Below are positions 6,553-13,437 of a DNA stretch of 13,437 nt, in pieces (positions within the stretch are counted from its first letter, which is position 1; each line of letters begins with the position of its first letter). A model generated the notes under the pieces. That model was not told the origin of the DNA. It ran no database searches and was given only the letters and a program-made list of their open reading frames with translations. The stretch is taken from contig JAAZON010000369.1 in assembly GCA_012797725.1 (NCBI GenBank), positions 1-13,437 on the forward strand. Reading direction: 5' to 3'. This stretch comes from SAR324 cluster bacterium. GTDB lineage: Bacteria > Bdellovibrionota > UBA2361 > JAAZON01. A program made the translations under genes and the position numbers.

Positions 6553-7860
6553 ATGACCAAGCGAGAGAAACAAGTTTCAAAAGAGAAGGAAGCTAGTGGA
6601 AGTTCTCATCGCCCCCTGGCAGATGAGCTGAGACCGGAATCCTGGGATCTTTTCTGCGGTCTTAAGTCTATTGATGCAAATCTTGTTCGTCAGATCACAT
6701 CTGGACAGGGAAAGGCTCCATCCTTGGTTCTATGGGGGCCACCAGGTTCGGGCAAAACAACTTTTGCCAGGTTAATGGGGAGAAGTTTCAAGGGATACAG
6801 ATTTGTTGAGCTTTCCGCTGTGCTTTCTGGCGTCAAGGATGTGCGGAATGTAGTGGAGGAAGCAAAGAGCGTTCCCACTATTTTGTTTATGGATGAGATT
6901 CATCGCTTTAATAAAGCTCAACAAGATGCATTTCTTCCTCATGTGGAGAGGGGAACCATAAGTCTTGTGGGCGCAACAACAGAGAACCCATCTTTTTATC
7001 TCACTTCTCCTTTACTATCGAGAATGCGAGTCATAGTTCTTCCGAAACTTTCCGAAGAGTCATTACAGCAAATACTCGAGAGAGCGCAGAAATATCTTGG
7101 AGTATCTTTTTCAGAAGATGCTGCTCGCATAATTTTTGAACTCTCTATGGGAGATGCAAGAAGGCTGCTTAATATACTGGAAGCATTTCTTGAAGCAATG
7201 CAAGGTCACGACTTTTCAAAGCCAGTTAACAAGGGTGATATTGAAAAGTTTTTAGGAGAATCAAAATTAGTTTTTTATGACAGGGAAGGGGAGGAGCATT
7301 ACAATAATATCTCAGCTTTTATTAAAAGCATGCGAGGTTCAGATCCTGATGCGGCGCTGTTCTGGGGATTCCGAATGATTGAAGCGGGAGAAGATCCACG
7401 CTTCATAATAAGGCGGATGATAGTTTTTGCTTCTGAAGATATTGGAAATGCTGATCCTAGAGCTTTACAACTTGCCGTTTCGACGCTTCAAGCTTTCGAA
7501 CATGTTGGACTCCCCGAAGGTAAGATTCCAATAGCTCATTGCATTACTTATTTAGCCTGCGCCCCAAAATCTAATAAGAGCTATCTCGCAATGCATAGAG
7601 CGATCGATGCTATAAATCAATTCCCCGCAGCAGAGGTTCCATTGCATTTGAGAAACGCACCAACAGGATTAATGAAAAGCCTTGGTTACGGAAATGACTA
7701 CCAATATCCACATGACTTTGAAGGGGCTTACGTTAGGGAAGTGCATTATTTACCGGACGTGCTCAAGGGAAGTATTTTTTATGAACCTTCAGATCGTGGA
7801 TTAGAGATCAAAATATCAGAGTCTCTTAATACGCGTAGACAGAAGCGATCTAAAGTTTAA
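6553..7860 (+). CDS. rarA: Replication-associated recombination protein A (RarA/MgsA, AAA+ ATPase)
   Basis: RarA is a clamp-loader-like AAA+ ATPase that acts at stalled replication forks and interacts with SSB. The 435 residues fit the family. After a short charged N-terminus, HRPLADELRP (19-28) matches the family opening. Walker A is GPPGSGKT (62-69), Walker B is LFMDEIHRFNKAQQDAFLPH (111-130), sensor 1 is GATTENPSF (140-148), and the arginine finger is SPLLSR (R157). The C-terminal tetramerisation region has SMRGSDPDAALFW, EDIGNADPRAL and a closing GNDYQYPHDFEGAY, all typical. The ATG has only a weak ribosome binding site. The last 11 bases overlap the end of the convergent gene at 7850-8194, with no terminator between. 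Confidence 0.96.
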   Translation: MTKREKQVSKEKEASGSSHRPLADELRPESWDLFCGLKSIDANLVRQITSGQGKAPSLVLWGPPGSGKTTFARLMGRSFKGYRFVELSAVLSGVKDVRNVVEEAKSVPTILFMDEIHRFNKAQQDAFLPHVERGTISLVGATTENPSFYLTSPLLSRMRVIVLPKLSEESLQQILERAQKYLGVSFSEDAARIIFELSMGDARRLLNILEAFLEAMQGHDFSKPVNKGDIEKFLGESKLVFYDREGEEHYNNISAFIKSMRGSDPDAALFWGFRMIEAGEDPRFIIRRMIVFASEDIGNADPRALQLAVSTLQAFEHVGLPEGKIPIAHCITYLACAPKSNKSYLAMHRAIDAINQFPAAEVPLHLRNAPTGLMKSLGYGNDYQYPHDFEGAYVREVHYLPDVLKGSIFYEPSDRGLEIKISESLNTRRQKRSKV

Positions 7861-8194
7861 AAAATTCTTCAAGAGCTGCCTCGACTTTTTCCTCAGTCAA
7901 GGGTCTGGTCAAACTGACTGGAGCAAGGTTGGTAATAGCAGTGTTGTCGCCTACAACCAAACAGCGATTCTGAGTCTCTCGATCGAGGTGAATGAAGTAA
8001 TTTGCCTCTGAGATAACCTTGGAATTTGGAATGATTTCCTCGATGTCATTGATTTCCTTAGGCTGAAATCCGCGGGAAGCAATGAGTTGAGCAAAAATTT
8101 TCTTGATCGCAGGATCCTCAAACAAAATGCATACAGAGTTGCTACCATTTAAATCTTTCGCTTCAAGACTGTGGTGTAAGAAAAAACCTCTCAT
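7850..8194 (-). CDS. Small receiver-like (CheY fold) protein, function unknown
   Basis: A 114-residue protein with no additional domain. From about residue 19 the layout resembles a response-regulator receiver. A first strand ends in an acidic pair (SVCILFEDPAI, E26-D27), the middle strand YFIHLD could place D71 at the phosphorylation site, and LVVGD forms a fourth strand. LTRPLTEEKVEAALEEF matches the closing LTKPF-helix segment, with Arg where the conserved Lys normally sits. It is shorter than a standard receiver between these points, so it may be an inactive or diverged receiver. The ATG at 8192-8194 has AAAGG seven bases upstream, a good site that supports real expression. It converges on rarA and overlaps its end by 11 bases. 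The resemblance is read by eye and could be coincidental. Confidence 0.7.
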   Translation of the reverse strand: MRGFFLHHSLEAKDLNGSNSVCILFEDPAIKKIFAQLIASRGFQPKEINDIEEIIPNSKVISEANYFIHLDRETQNRCLVVGDNTAITNLAPVSLTRPLTEEKVEAALEEFFKL

Positions 8195-8386
8195 CGGATA
8201 ACCTTTTGATTACAATTGCCGTCCCACGTATTATTTAAGATGACGGAAGGAAAAAGGAGACTCGGCAATTGAAAGGAATTTTATTTTCAATAGAATCAGT
8301 CCATTAGCTCAATTCCCAGTGGCTGTGGAGGCTTATGTCATGAATTGATTTCTTTTTGACCTTTGGGGGTGAAAAAAAAACAGGAT

Positions 8387-8407
8387 ATGAGTAAGGTTGA
8401 TGAATAA
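8387..8407 (+). other. Possible six-residue leader peptide (MSKVDE) before the sugar transferase
   Basis: ATG-AGT-AAG-GTT-GAT-GAA-TAA ends on the A that begins the ATG of the downstream gene (TAATG junction). This arrangement is typical of translational coupling. The frame could also begin at a GTG (8369-8371) just before a nine-A run. Neither start has a clear ribosome binding site, so it may be chance. Confidence 0.25.
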
Positions 8408-9897
8408 TGTTGAAAGAGAATTGGCGTTTTATATCAAGGCTAGAAAGAATAGTTGACGGGCTCTTAATCGTCTTTGCCTTTTTTTTGGCATATTATGGGC
8501 GCACAGCTCTTGGTTTTTGGGACTTTGTTTTTGATTTAGGCCTTCCTTTCGAAGGGCCAGATTTAGCTCCTCTTAAAGACTATTTTATTGTTCTTGTTAT
8601 TGGTCTCATAGCATACGCAATAGCGCTTAATGCCCTCGGTGCATACAGCAGCATGCGCTTAAGGAGCCCATGGCAGTTGTTTAGAATCGCGCTCATGTCA
8701 TCCTTGGTGGTGTTTTTTGTATTAGCAGCATCGTTGTTTTTGTTAAAGATTAACTTGAGCCGAAGTTTCATTGGACTTTTCTGTCTTTTAGTAGCCTTTG
8801 GCCTTGCGTTCTCAAGAATGTTTGTTCTTCGCTTCTTACGTTTTTGGAGAAGGCGAGGGGTGAATTACAGAAACATAATCATATGCGGTCTTGGGATACA
8901 GGCTCGCAGACTTGCTAGAGAAATCGCGCAACGACCCGAGTTGGGAGTTAGAATAAGAGCTTTTGCTTCACTTTCTCAGTTTCACTCATCGAACGAGGAG
9001 GTTGAGGACTTTCGGAGGATGATAAGAAAGCACGCCAAACTTAAGATAGTCAGAGTAATTGTTGGGTTGGAAGGGCTTGAGCGCGCACTTAGAAAGTATT
9101 CAATTGATGAAGTTATATTTACCGATGTGATTGATTGCATGCCTCAAGTTGAGGCTGCTGTCCATCAGTGTTCTGATCAAGGAATTGAGACCACCATAGC
9201 GGCAGATTTATTTAGTATTGGTCTTATTAAATCAGGAATAAGTTACTTTGGCGGGATGCCCCTCATTCATTTTCAAACACCACCAGGTGATCGATGGGAA
9301 CTCTCACTTAAGAGGATATTTGATATCTTAATATCCGGACTTTTACTTCTGATTCTATCTCCTCTTTTTCTAATTATTGCACTGGCAATCTTGTTTAGCA
9401 TGTCGGCGCCAATAATTTTTAAACAACGTAGAATGGGGTTGAATGGAAGAATATTTGAACTTTATAAATTTCGTTCGATGCGAATAGGTGCCGAAGCAGA
9501 GCAAACCGAGCTAGCGGCTCAGAATGAAATGAATGGCCCGGTGTTTAAGATTAAAGATGATCCAAGGGTGACTAATCTGGGGCGTTTTCTTAGAAGATTT
9601 AGTTTGGATGAACTTCCACAGCTCTGGAATGTCTTCAAAGGAGAAATGAGTCTCGTTGGCCCAAGGCCTCCACTCCCAGAAGAGGTGAGTCTTTATGAAC
9701 GAAGTGATAGAAGGCGTCTTTCTATGCGTCCTGGAATGACATGTACATGGCAAGTTAATGGAAGAAATGACATACAAAATTTCGAAGAATGGGTCAGAAT
9801 GGATCTGGACTATATAGACAATTGGTCTTTATGGAGTGATTTTATAATTCTTTTTAAGACAATTCCTGCAGTTTTGCTTGGAAAAGGCGCGAGTTAA
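8407..9897 (+). CDS. Exopolysaccharide polyprenyl glycosylphosphotransferase (WcaJ/WbaP type)
   Basis: An inner-membrane enzyme that moves a sugar-1-phosphate from a nucleotide sugar to undecaprenyl phosphate, the first step of capsule or exopolysaccharide repeat synthesis. The 496 residues show hydrophobic segments near 15-31, 58-80, 93-113 and 119-141. A Rossmann-like linker domain follows ([18 protein letters not shown], about 156-173). The catalytic C-terminal domain starts at [20 protein letters not shown] (about 300). Core motifs are [58 protein letters not shown] and [14 protein letters not shown]. The sugar specificity cannot be told. The ATG at 8407 has AAGG ten bases upstream and overlaps a short upstream frame. 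No other polysaccharide genes are adjacent. Confidence 0.95.
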   Translation: MLKENWRFISRLERIVDGLLIVFAFFLAYYGRTALGFWDFVFDLGLPFEGPDLAPLKDYFIVLVIGLIAYAIALNALGAYSSMRLRSPWQLFRIALMSSLVVFFVLAASLFLLKINLSRSFIGLFCLLVAFGLAFSRMFVLRFLRFWRRRGVNYRNIIICGLGIQARRLAREIAQRPELGVRIRAFASLSQFHSSNEEVEDFRRMIRKHAKLKIVRVIVGLEGLERALRKYSIDEVIFTDVIDCMPQVEAAVHQCSDQGIETTIAADLFSIGLIKSGISYFGGMPLIHFQTPPGDRWELSLKRIFDILISGLLLLILSPLFLIIALAILFSMSAPIIFKQRRMGLNGRIFELYKFRSMRIGAEAEQTELAAQNEMNGPVFKIKDDPRVTNLGRFLRRFSLDELPQLWNVFKGEMSLVGPRPPLPEEVSLYERSDRRRLSMRPGMTCTWQVNGRNDIQNFEEWVRMDLDYIDNWSLWSDFIILFKTIPAVLLGKGAS

Positions 9898-10334
9898 GAA
9901 ATTGATGGGATTATTCGTCCTCAATCGTTTCGATAAAAGATCTAATCAGCTGAAATGTCAGAGCAAACAAAAACTATAAGCATTTGTTCTAGAAATGTAG
10001 GTAATTCCATTTTTTCAGAAAGAAGTCTTCACATTCAACCGGTATGGAATCAGGGGGGCTAAGGCGAGAGGATAATGCAAATTCCACGAAGGTTGATTTG
10101 CTGCAACCGTGCTGCTTGTTCAAAGTCAAGCAAGATCTAGAGTCCTTATTGATCACTTTACAGGGGATAAACTTTGACAGTAAACAAGCTTGATGTATTA
10201 GAAACGGAATGCGCCAAATTTGATTAATTGGGTAAGCCAGCCTGTCCAATTGAGACACTAGATAGTAAAGGCTGGTTGTTGGAAGAATCATCCGATTTCA
10301 TTGGTAGATAGAGAATAGAAAGCTGAATCTGCTA
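9898..10334. other. Gene-poor stretch with scattered short open frames
   Basis: I see no convincing gene here. On the plus strand there are short frames that read plausibly in pieces. One runs from ATG 10044 for 49 residues (containing KQDLESLLITLQGINFDSKQ). Another, read through a stop, contains LGKPACPIETLDSKGW and ends near 10311. A 100-residue minus-strand frame (9989-10291) has no ribosome binding site or recognisable motif. The patchwork could be the eroded upstream part of the damaged coding sequence that starts at 10335, or chance. Confidence 0.4.
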
Positions 10335-10668
10335 TTGAGAGGGTCTTTTTCTCAGGTTATTGTTTTATTTCTAGCACTTGGAAGGTCGATGCTCCTAAGG
10401 GCTATTGTATTCAAGGGTGGTGCGAAAGTCCAAGGAATGGCAGCAACTTTGTTAAGGGCCACAATAGCCGCTCTTTTGGATTCATCTTGCAAAGAATTGC
10501 ATTACCCAGTTGTTAATTTGGTCTTGATTGCAGATGTGAGCACTGTGCTTGCTTCGGGAGACAGAGCAACGATCATCGCCTTGGTTTCAAAAAATTGATG
10601 CTTTCAACAATCTAGGCTGCTCATTAACAGGAAAAGTGGCCTCAGAAAATATAGAGGCCTTGGTATAA
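10335..10668 (+). pseudogene. Probable frameshifted coding sequence, family not recognised
   Basis: A plus-strand frame (first usable codon TTG at 10335) reads LLRATIAALLDSSCKELHYP, later LIADVSTVLASGDRATIIAL, then hits TGA at 10596-10598 just after a run of six A (10589-10594). Skipping one A continues in the next frame as SKIDAFNNLGCSLTGK and VASENIEALV to a TAA at 10666-10668. The two parts join smoothly, which suggests that one extra A broke a once intact gene of at least 110 codons. No ribosome binding site is seen at the start, so the 5' end is probably also lost or lies further upstream in the eroded stretch. I do not recognise the family. Programmed frameshifting or a sequencing error in the A run would also explain it. 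Confidence 0.45.
10638..10659. terminator. GC-rich hairpin, possible terminator
   Basis: GGCCTC (10638-10643) and GAGGCC (10654-10659) form a 6-bp GC-rich stem with a 10-base A/T loop. On the minus strand it is followed by ACTTTTCC, so it might terminate the zinc-ribbon gene, although it lies 178 bases past that gene's stop. It also falls inside the tail of the frameshifted frame. Confidence 0.25.
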
Positions 10669-10836
10669 AAATATTAAATTTTGAGATTCACGGAAATATT
10701 GAGGAAAGTTTCCTTTAATCTACCATGCGTCCGGGAAGATGAGATCTTTTGATCTAAAAAAAGAAATGCAGCCTTTATATTTCTAATCTATAGCGAAACT
10801 TTATCTCTTTTCTTGGTCGTCAGGACAAGCTCTAAC

Positions 10837-11538
10837 TTAGAAAAAACTGAATTTTGTCTTTGTGTAGTGTAAATTTCTAGTAGATTTGTCAATATAAGGC
10901 TTAATCAAGTGGAAGGGTCTTATTTTACCGGGATCGTACCTCAAATCGAGGCCATGTATTTTTCCGTACTCGTAAACAAGATACTGTCCCTCAAAAGTAA
11001 TTTTGTCTCCCTCCTTAAGATCTAACTTTTTTATTTGCTCAAGTTCGTCTTGACTTGCTGGTACTAATGCAAGAGCTTGACTATTTGAATTTAGGAAAGA
11101 AGCTGGACACTTACTTGTAGCGAGGTAGTTTTTTTCGAAGTCTTGATAGTCGGAATCTGTCAGATAGAAGACAAAAGCAGAAATCCCCCCCTCTGACAAA
11201 GAGAGCTTTTTGATATCGGCATTAATAACCCTACCGCTGATTCGTCCATTTTCATGAATCTTGTAATTTAGATAATTATTATTGTTGATTGAGAGTGTAA
11301 TGGACCTATGAGAGCTATCAAAAGTAATGTTTTCTCTTTTCTTTGAATAGAACCAAAGGATGCCACATAAGAGCAACACCAGGACGATGCTAATTGGTGA
11401 ATTGATGAGCGACTCAAAAAGTGATCGAGACTCCTTTATTTTAGGCATTTCTTTTCTGACTTGAAGGATTTTAGATCTGCAAGTATCGCAAATCTTATCG
11501 AAATTAGAGGTCTCTTTACCGCAGTTGAAGCAGAGCAT
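10837..11538 (-). CDS. Zinc-ribbon single-span membrane protein, function unknown
   Basis: A 233-residue protein from the chosen ATG. It begins with a zinc ribbon in the pattern CxxC-10-CxxC (C3, C6, C17, C20: MLCFNCGKE and ICDTC). A charged linker and one transmembrane helix at about 48-64 (PISIVLVLLLCGILWFY) follow, flanked by KKR. The 165-residue C-terminal part is presumably outside the cytoplasmic membrane, with the ribbon inside. It contains LKEGDKITFEGQYLVYEYG, somewhat like an OB-fold or beta-barrel strand pair, but no family I can name. The frame extends to a TTG at 11565 without a ribosome binding site. The ATG at 11536-11538 has AGGG 11 bases upstream and starts exactly before the ribbon. 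It is divergent from the small gene at 11807. Confidence 0.8.
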   Translation of the reverse strand: MLCFNCGKETSNFDKICDTCRSKILQVRKEMPKIKESRSLFESLINSPISIVLVLLLCGILWFYSKKRENITFDSSHRSITLSINNNNYLNYKIHENGRISGRVINADIKKLSLSEGGISAFVFYLTDSDYQDFEKNYLATSKCPASFLNSNSQALALVPASQDELEQIKKLDLKEGDKITFEGQYLVYEYGKIHGLDLRYDPGKIRPFHLIKPYIDKSTRNLHYTKTKFSFF

Positions 11539-11754
11539 ATTAAAGAATTCCCTGAGTTGTTGCAATTAAGCATCGGATTCAAGGGCTTGGGCCTCAAGGA
11601 TTTGAAGCAATTAGTTGATGGTTAAGAGTAATGAAAGTGCTTTCACCTAGTATTGCCCTGTATTAGGATTTACTCAGTCTGTTAGAGAGTTAAAGGGCCG
11701 TTCTTAGTGCTTTTTCGTAGATCGTGGCAATATTGGGTTTTTAATTGTTTTTAC

Positions 11755-11782
11755 TCAAGTATGCAAATTTAAGTACCGATAC
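11755..11782 (+). promoter_or_regulatory. Putative sigma-28 (flagellar) type promoter
   Basis: TCAA (11755-11758), 16 bases, then ACCGATAC (11775-11782). This compares with the known sigma-28 pattern TAAA-N15-GCCGATAA: 3 of 4 and 6 of 8 matches, with spacing one longer. Transcription would start near 11789, where the hairpin over the ribosome binding site begins. Such matches occur by chance in AT-rich DNA. Confidence 0.3.
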
Positions 11783-11788
11783 ATCATG

Positions 11789-11806
11789 TGAGCGAAGGAT
11801 CGCTCA
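11789..11806 (+). promoter_or_regulatory. Hairpin presenting the ribosome binding site in its loop
   Basis: TGAGCGA (11789-11795), loop AGGA (11796-11799), TCGCTCA (11800-11806): a perfect 7-bp stem with a 4-base loop. The loop, with the flanking A, is the Shine-Dalgarno AAGGA of the gene that begins at the very next base (ATG 11807-11809). Folding would place the ribosome binding site in a tight tetraloop and the start codon at the stem base, so it could gate translation. Confidence 0.65.
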
Positions 11807-12226
11807 ATGTGGTATGGCAGTATGGTAGTACGAATAGTTCACGGACAAGCAGGGTCCCTCTACGCAGCACTTCTCAAAGAAGGTTCTGGAGCAAATTCCC
11901 ACGATAAAACAAAGGAAGTTCAACCTAAGGCAGACACTTCTGTAAAAGGTGTTGTGCACCAAGCGCCTGCGTCCGACGCGGTTAAAGTGACATTGTCAAG
12001 CCAAAGTGGGCCTACGGTGTCTAATCTTGTTCGGGCAGCTTCTCTGAATGAATCGGTCGTCTCTGTCAAATCTATGCGAGGAGCTGTTGGCTCTGAGCGA
12101 ATCGAGCATTACAAAGATGCAAAACAAGTAACAAATGATTTGACTGAGCAAATGCACGAAGATCCAGAGACAAGCATGGAGGCGCATAATGTAAATGGCT
12201 TAGCGGCCAAGGGAACCATGATGTAA
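11807..12226 (+). CDS. Small hydrophilic protein, unknown, faint FlgM-like core
   Basis: A 139-residue, charged protein without membrane segments or cysteines. The N-terminal third (VVRIVHGQAGSLYAALLKEG) is followed by a Lys/Ser/Ala-rich stretch. KVTLSSQSGPTVSNLVRAAS (about 60-79) recalls the 'DxVxLS' core of the anti-sigma-28 factor FlgM. The C-terminal part, RIEHYKDAKQVTNDLTEQMH then EDPETSMEAH, looks helical. FlgM is usually about 100 residues and this protein is longer, so I do not assign the symbol. The ATG is well supported: AAGGA ends seven bases upstream, although it lies inside a hairpin loop. A sigma-28-like promoter pattern upstream would suit a flagellar role, but no flagellar gene is in view. 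The frame overlaps no other gene. Confidence 0.72.
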   Translation: MWYGSMVVRIVHGQAGSLYAALLKEGSGANSHDKTKEVQPKADTSVKGVVHQAPASDAVKVTLSSQSGPTVSNLVRAASLNESVVSVKSMRGAVGSERIEHYKDAKQVTNDLTEQMHEDPETSMEAHNVNGLAAKGTMM

Positions 12227-12235
12227 AGGTATCCA

Positions 12236-12276
12236 ACACGCTATTTCTATTGCGTGTAGCAGCTTAGATAGGCTGC
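12236..12276. terminator. Two small hairpins between convergent genes
   Basis: ACACGC / GCGTGT (12236-12241 and 12252-12257, 10-base loop) and GCAGC / GCTGC (12259-12263 and 12272-12276, 8-base loop) lie between the small plus-strand gene and the convergent ubiB-like gene. There is no T run in either direction, so they are at best weak bidirectional terminators. Confidence 0.3.
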
Positions 12277-12292
12277 AAGGCTAGATGTTTGT

Positions 12293-13437
12293 TTACGACA
12301 TTCCACCCGTTTTACGGATAGCAAGCCAGACAAAAAGAAAAATACTTATACCCCAGCATATAAACAAATATGCCCCTCCCAATTCAATCTGACTTTTCGC
12401 AGATTGAAGAAAAAGCAGGCCAGAAAATACCAAAGATGAACCAATTAGAGTCATTAAAAATCGGTTTAAGAGTGCATTCTGGTGGTTTTCAATTCTTTTA
12501 AGATCTGCGTTTTCATGCATCAAACACAACTCGTTTTTTAAAAGTTTTCGCAAGATAAACATTAATTGCAATGGCAATTCAGTAAAAAATGTCCCATATG
12601 ATCGACTTATGTTCATTAGCTTGCGTGAATACCATTTTTGGTCTGAGATTTGGTTTACATACTGATGCTTTAGAAACGGACGTACAGATTCTATAGGATT
12701 GTAATTTGGATCAAGTTCTTGTGCTACAGCCTGAAGAGTCGACAAAGCGCGGCCCATATCGAGAAGATCGGTCGGAGGACGAAGTCCATAGCGACGAATG
12801 ATTTCAAAAAGGTCTGCGAACAACTGCCATAAACTAAGTTCTCGAAGGGTTCGACCGCTGTATCCATCTAGAATCTCCAAGATTTGCTTCTTTAGGTTCA
12901 AATCATACACGATTGAAGAAACCATCTCGTTCTCAAAAAGGAAATAGCAAATTCCATCTGCATCAGAATTTGTTATAGCAATAAAAAAATTCAATATGCT
13001 ATGCATTCTGTTTTGATCGAGACGTACCATCCTCCCAAAATCCACAAAAGCCACCTTAGCATCTTTTGTAATAATGATGTTCCCCGGATGAGGATCTGCG
13101 TGGAAAAATCCATGTTTAAATAAAGAAGTCAATACTACACGTTCCAAAATCCTAGCTAAGGGTGCCGTATCGATTCCATCCTTTTTTATTTGTTCAGCAT
13201 TGTCAGCTCGATAGCCATCAATGAATTCCTCTATAAGAATCTTTTTTGAGGAAAATTCACGAAAAACTTTTGGTACAATTAGGCCTGGGTCATCCTGGAA
13301 GTATTCGGCGAATCTGGAAATATTAAGGGCCTCGCGATTAAAGTCACATTCCAGCTTAAGTGCGCGTGAAAAATCGTCAATCAATCTCGAAGGACTAAAG
13401 TAGCGGCTCTCTGGTATGTATTCTTCCAGAAGAGAAG
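12293..13437 (-). CDS. UbiB/AarF/ABC1 kinase-like protein, N-terminus beyond window edge
   Basis: UbiB-family proteins are membrane-associated protein-kinase-like ATPases needed for ubiquinone or other isoprenoid lipid handling. The visible 380 residues run open to the right edge (reading LLEEYIPESRYFSPSRLIDD there), so the N-terminal KxGQ motif is outside. Visible features are ECDFNREALN (family ExDFxxEAxN), ILIEEFIDG, HGFFHADPHPGN with the catalytic-loop motif at 13079-13102, and VAFVDFGRM with the metal-binding DFG at 13034-13042. The C-terminal end has two hydrophobic helices (RFLMTLIGSSLVFSGLLFLQ and YLFICWGISIFLFVWLAI), the usual membrane anchor of this family. The specific ubiquinone role is inferred, so I leave the symbol empty. 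The small gene at 11807 converges on it. Confidence 0.93.
   Translation of the reverse strand, partial: SLLEEYIPESRYFSPSRLIDDFSRALKLECDFNREALNISRFAEYFQDDPGLIVPKVFREFSSKKILIEEFIDGYRADNAEQIKKDGIDTAPLARILERVVLTSLFKHGFFHADPHPGNIIITKDAKVAFVDFGRMVRLDQNRMHSILNFFIAITNSDADGICYFLFENEMVSSIVYDLNLKKQILEILDGYSGRTLRELSLWQLFADLFEIIRRYGLRPPTDLLDMGRALSTLQAVAQELDPNYNPIESVRPFLKHQYVNQISDQKWYSRKLMNISRSYGTFFTELPLQLMFILRKLLKNELCLMHENADLKRIENHQNALLNRFLMTLIGSSLVFSGLLFLQSAKSQIELGGAYLFICWGISIFLFVWLAIRKTGGMS

Noticed and set aside
8268..8291. ATTGAAA / TTTCAAT inverted pair before the sugar transferase
   Set aside because: AT-only pairing with one G-C pair and a 10-base loop; too weak to call a terminator or operator.
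9511..9777. 88-codon minus-strand open frame
   Set aside because: Antisense to the conserved catalytic domain of the sugar transferase; a shadow frame.
9989..10291. 100-codon minus-strand open frame
   Set aside because: No ribosome binding site, no motif or membrane pattern, and an unusual composition; it lies opposite coding-like plus-strand fragments and is probably fortuitous.
10742..10755. AGATC-TTTT-GATCT hairpin next to an A run
   Set aside because: The A run follows the hairpin on the plus strand, so neither strand has the T run needed downstream of a terminator; the stem is only 5 bp.
1..13437. A defence island, CRISPR array, insertion sequence, tRNA or phage module
   Set aside because: No spaced repeats, transposase, integrase, tRNA fold or defence-type gene set was found; the genes are mostly housekeeping and independently oriented.

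Overview
The window looks like the chromosome of a free-living, AT-rich Gram-negative bacterium. A Pal-type lipoprotein (outer membrane), a UbiB-family protein (isoprenoid quinones) and Dxs (MEP isoprenoid pathway) support this. The phylum cannot be fixed from sequence alone. A Verrucomicrobiota/PVC-like or proteobacterial host fits, and this is inference only. There are no rRNA or tRNA genes, CRISPR arrays, insertion sequences or phage genes in view.

Left block (1-4916), all on the minus strand. Reading in the direction of transcription: pal with a strong hairpin terminator, a 5'-truncated fasciclin-domain remnant, a ~500-base gene-poor gap, dxs, then ssb and a HerA-like (YjgR/DUF853) ATPase that runs off the left edge. 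ssb and the ATPase gene are close together (71 bases) with no terminator seen between them.

Middle block (5129-9897), mainly plus strand. An M20 metallopeptidase is followed by rarA, the AAA+ ATPase of stalled replication forks. rarA ends by overlapping a convergent minus-strand gene for a small receiver-like protein. A polyprenyl-phosphate glycosylphosphotransferase gene for surface polysaccharide initiation follows, its start codon overlapping the stop of a possible six-residue leader peptide.

Right block (9898-13437). A ~440-base stretch holds no convincing gene. It is followed by what looks like a decayed plus-strand coding sequence whose reading frame is broken in a run of six A. Then come a minus-strand zinc-ribbon single-span membrane protein, a small plus-strand gene of unknown function, and the C-terminal part of a UbiB/ABC1 kinase-like protein that leaves the window on the right.

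Three functional themes appear: genome maintenance (ssb, rarA, HerA-like ATPase), envelope (pal, sugar transferase) and isoprenoid/quinone metabolism (dxs, ubiB). No dedicated multi-gene system such as a defence island or biosynthetic cluster is evident. The most unusual local signal is at 11755-11809. There a flagellar-sigma-like promoter pattern would start transcription almost exactly at a perfect 7-bp hairpin whose four-base loop is the ribosome binding site of the small gene at 11807. The two broken genes and the unexplained intergenic ORF at 3740-3877 are the other places worth a second look.
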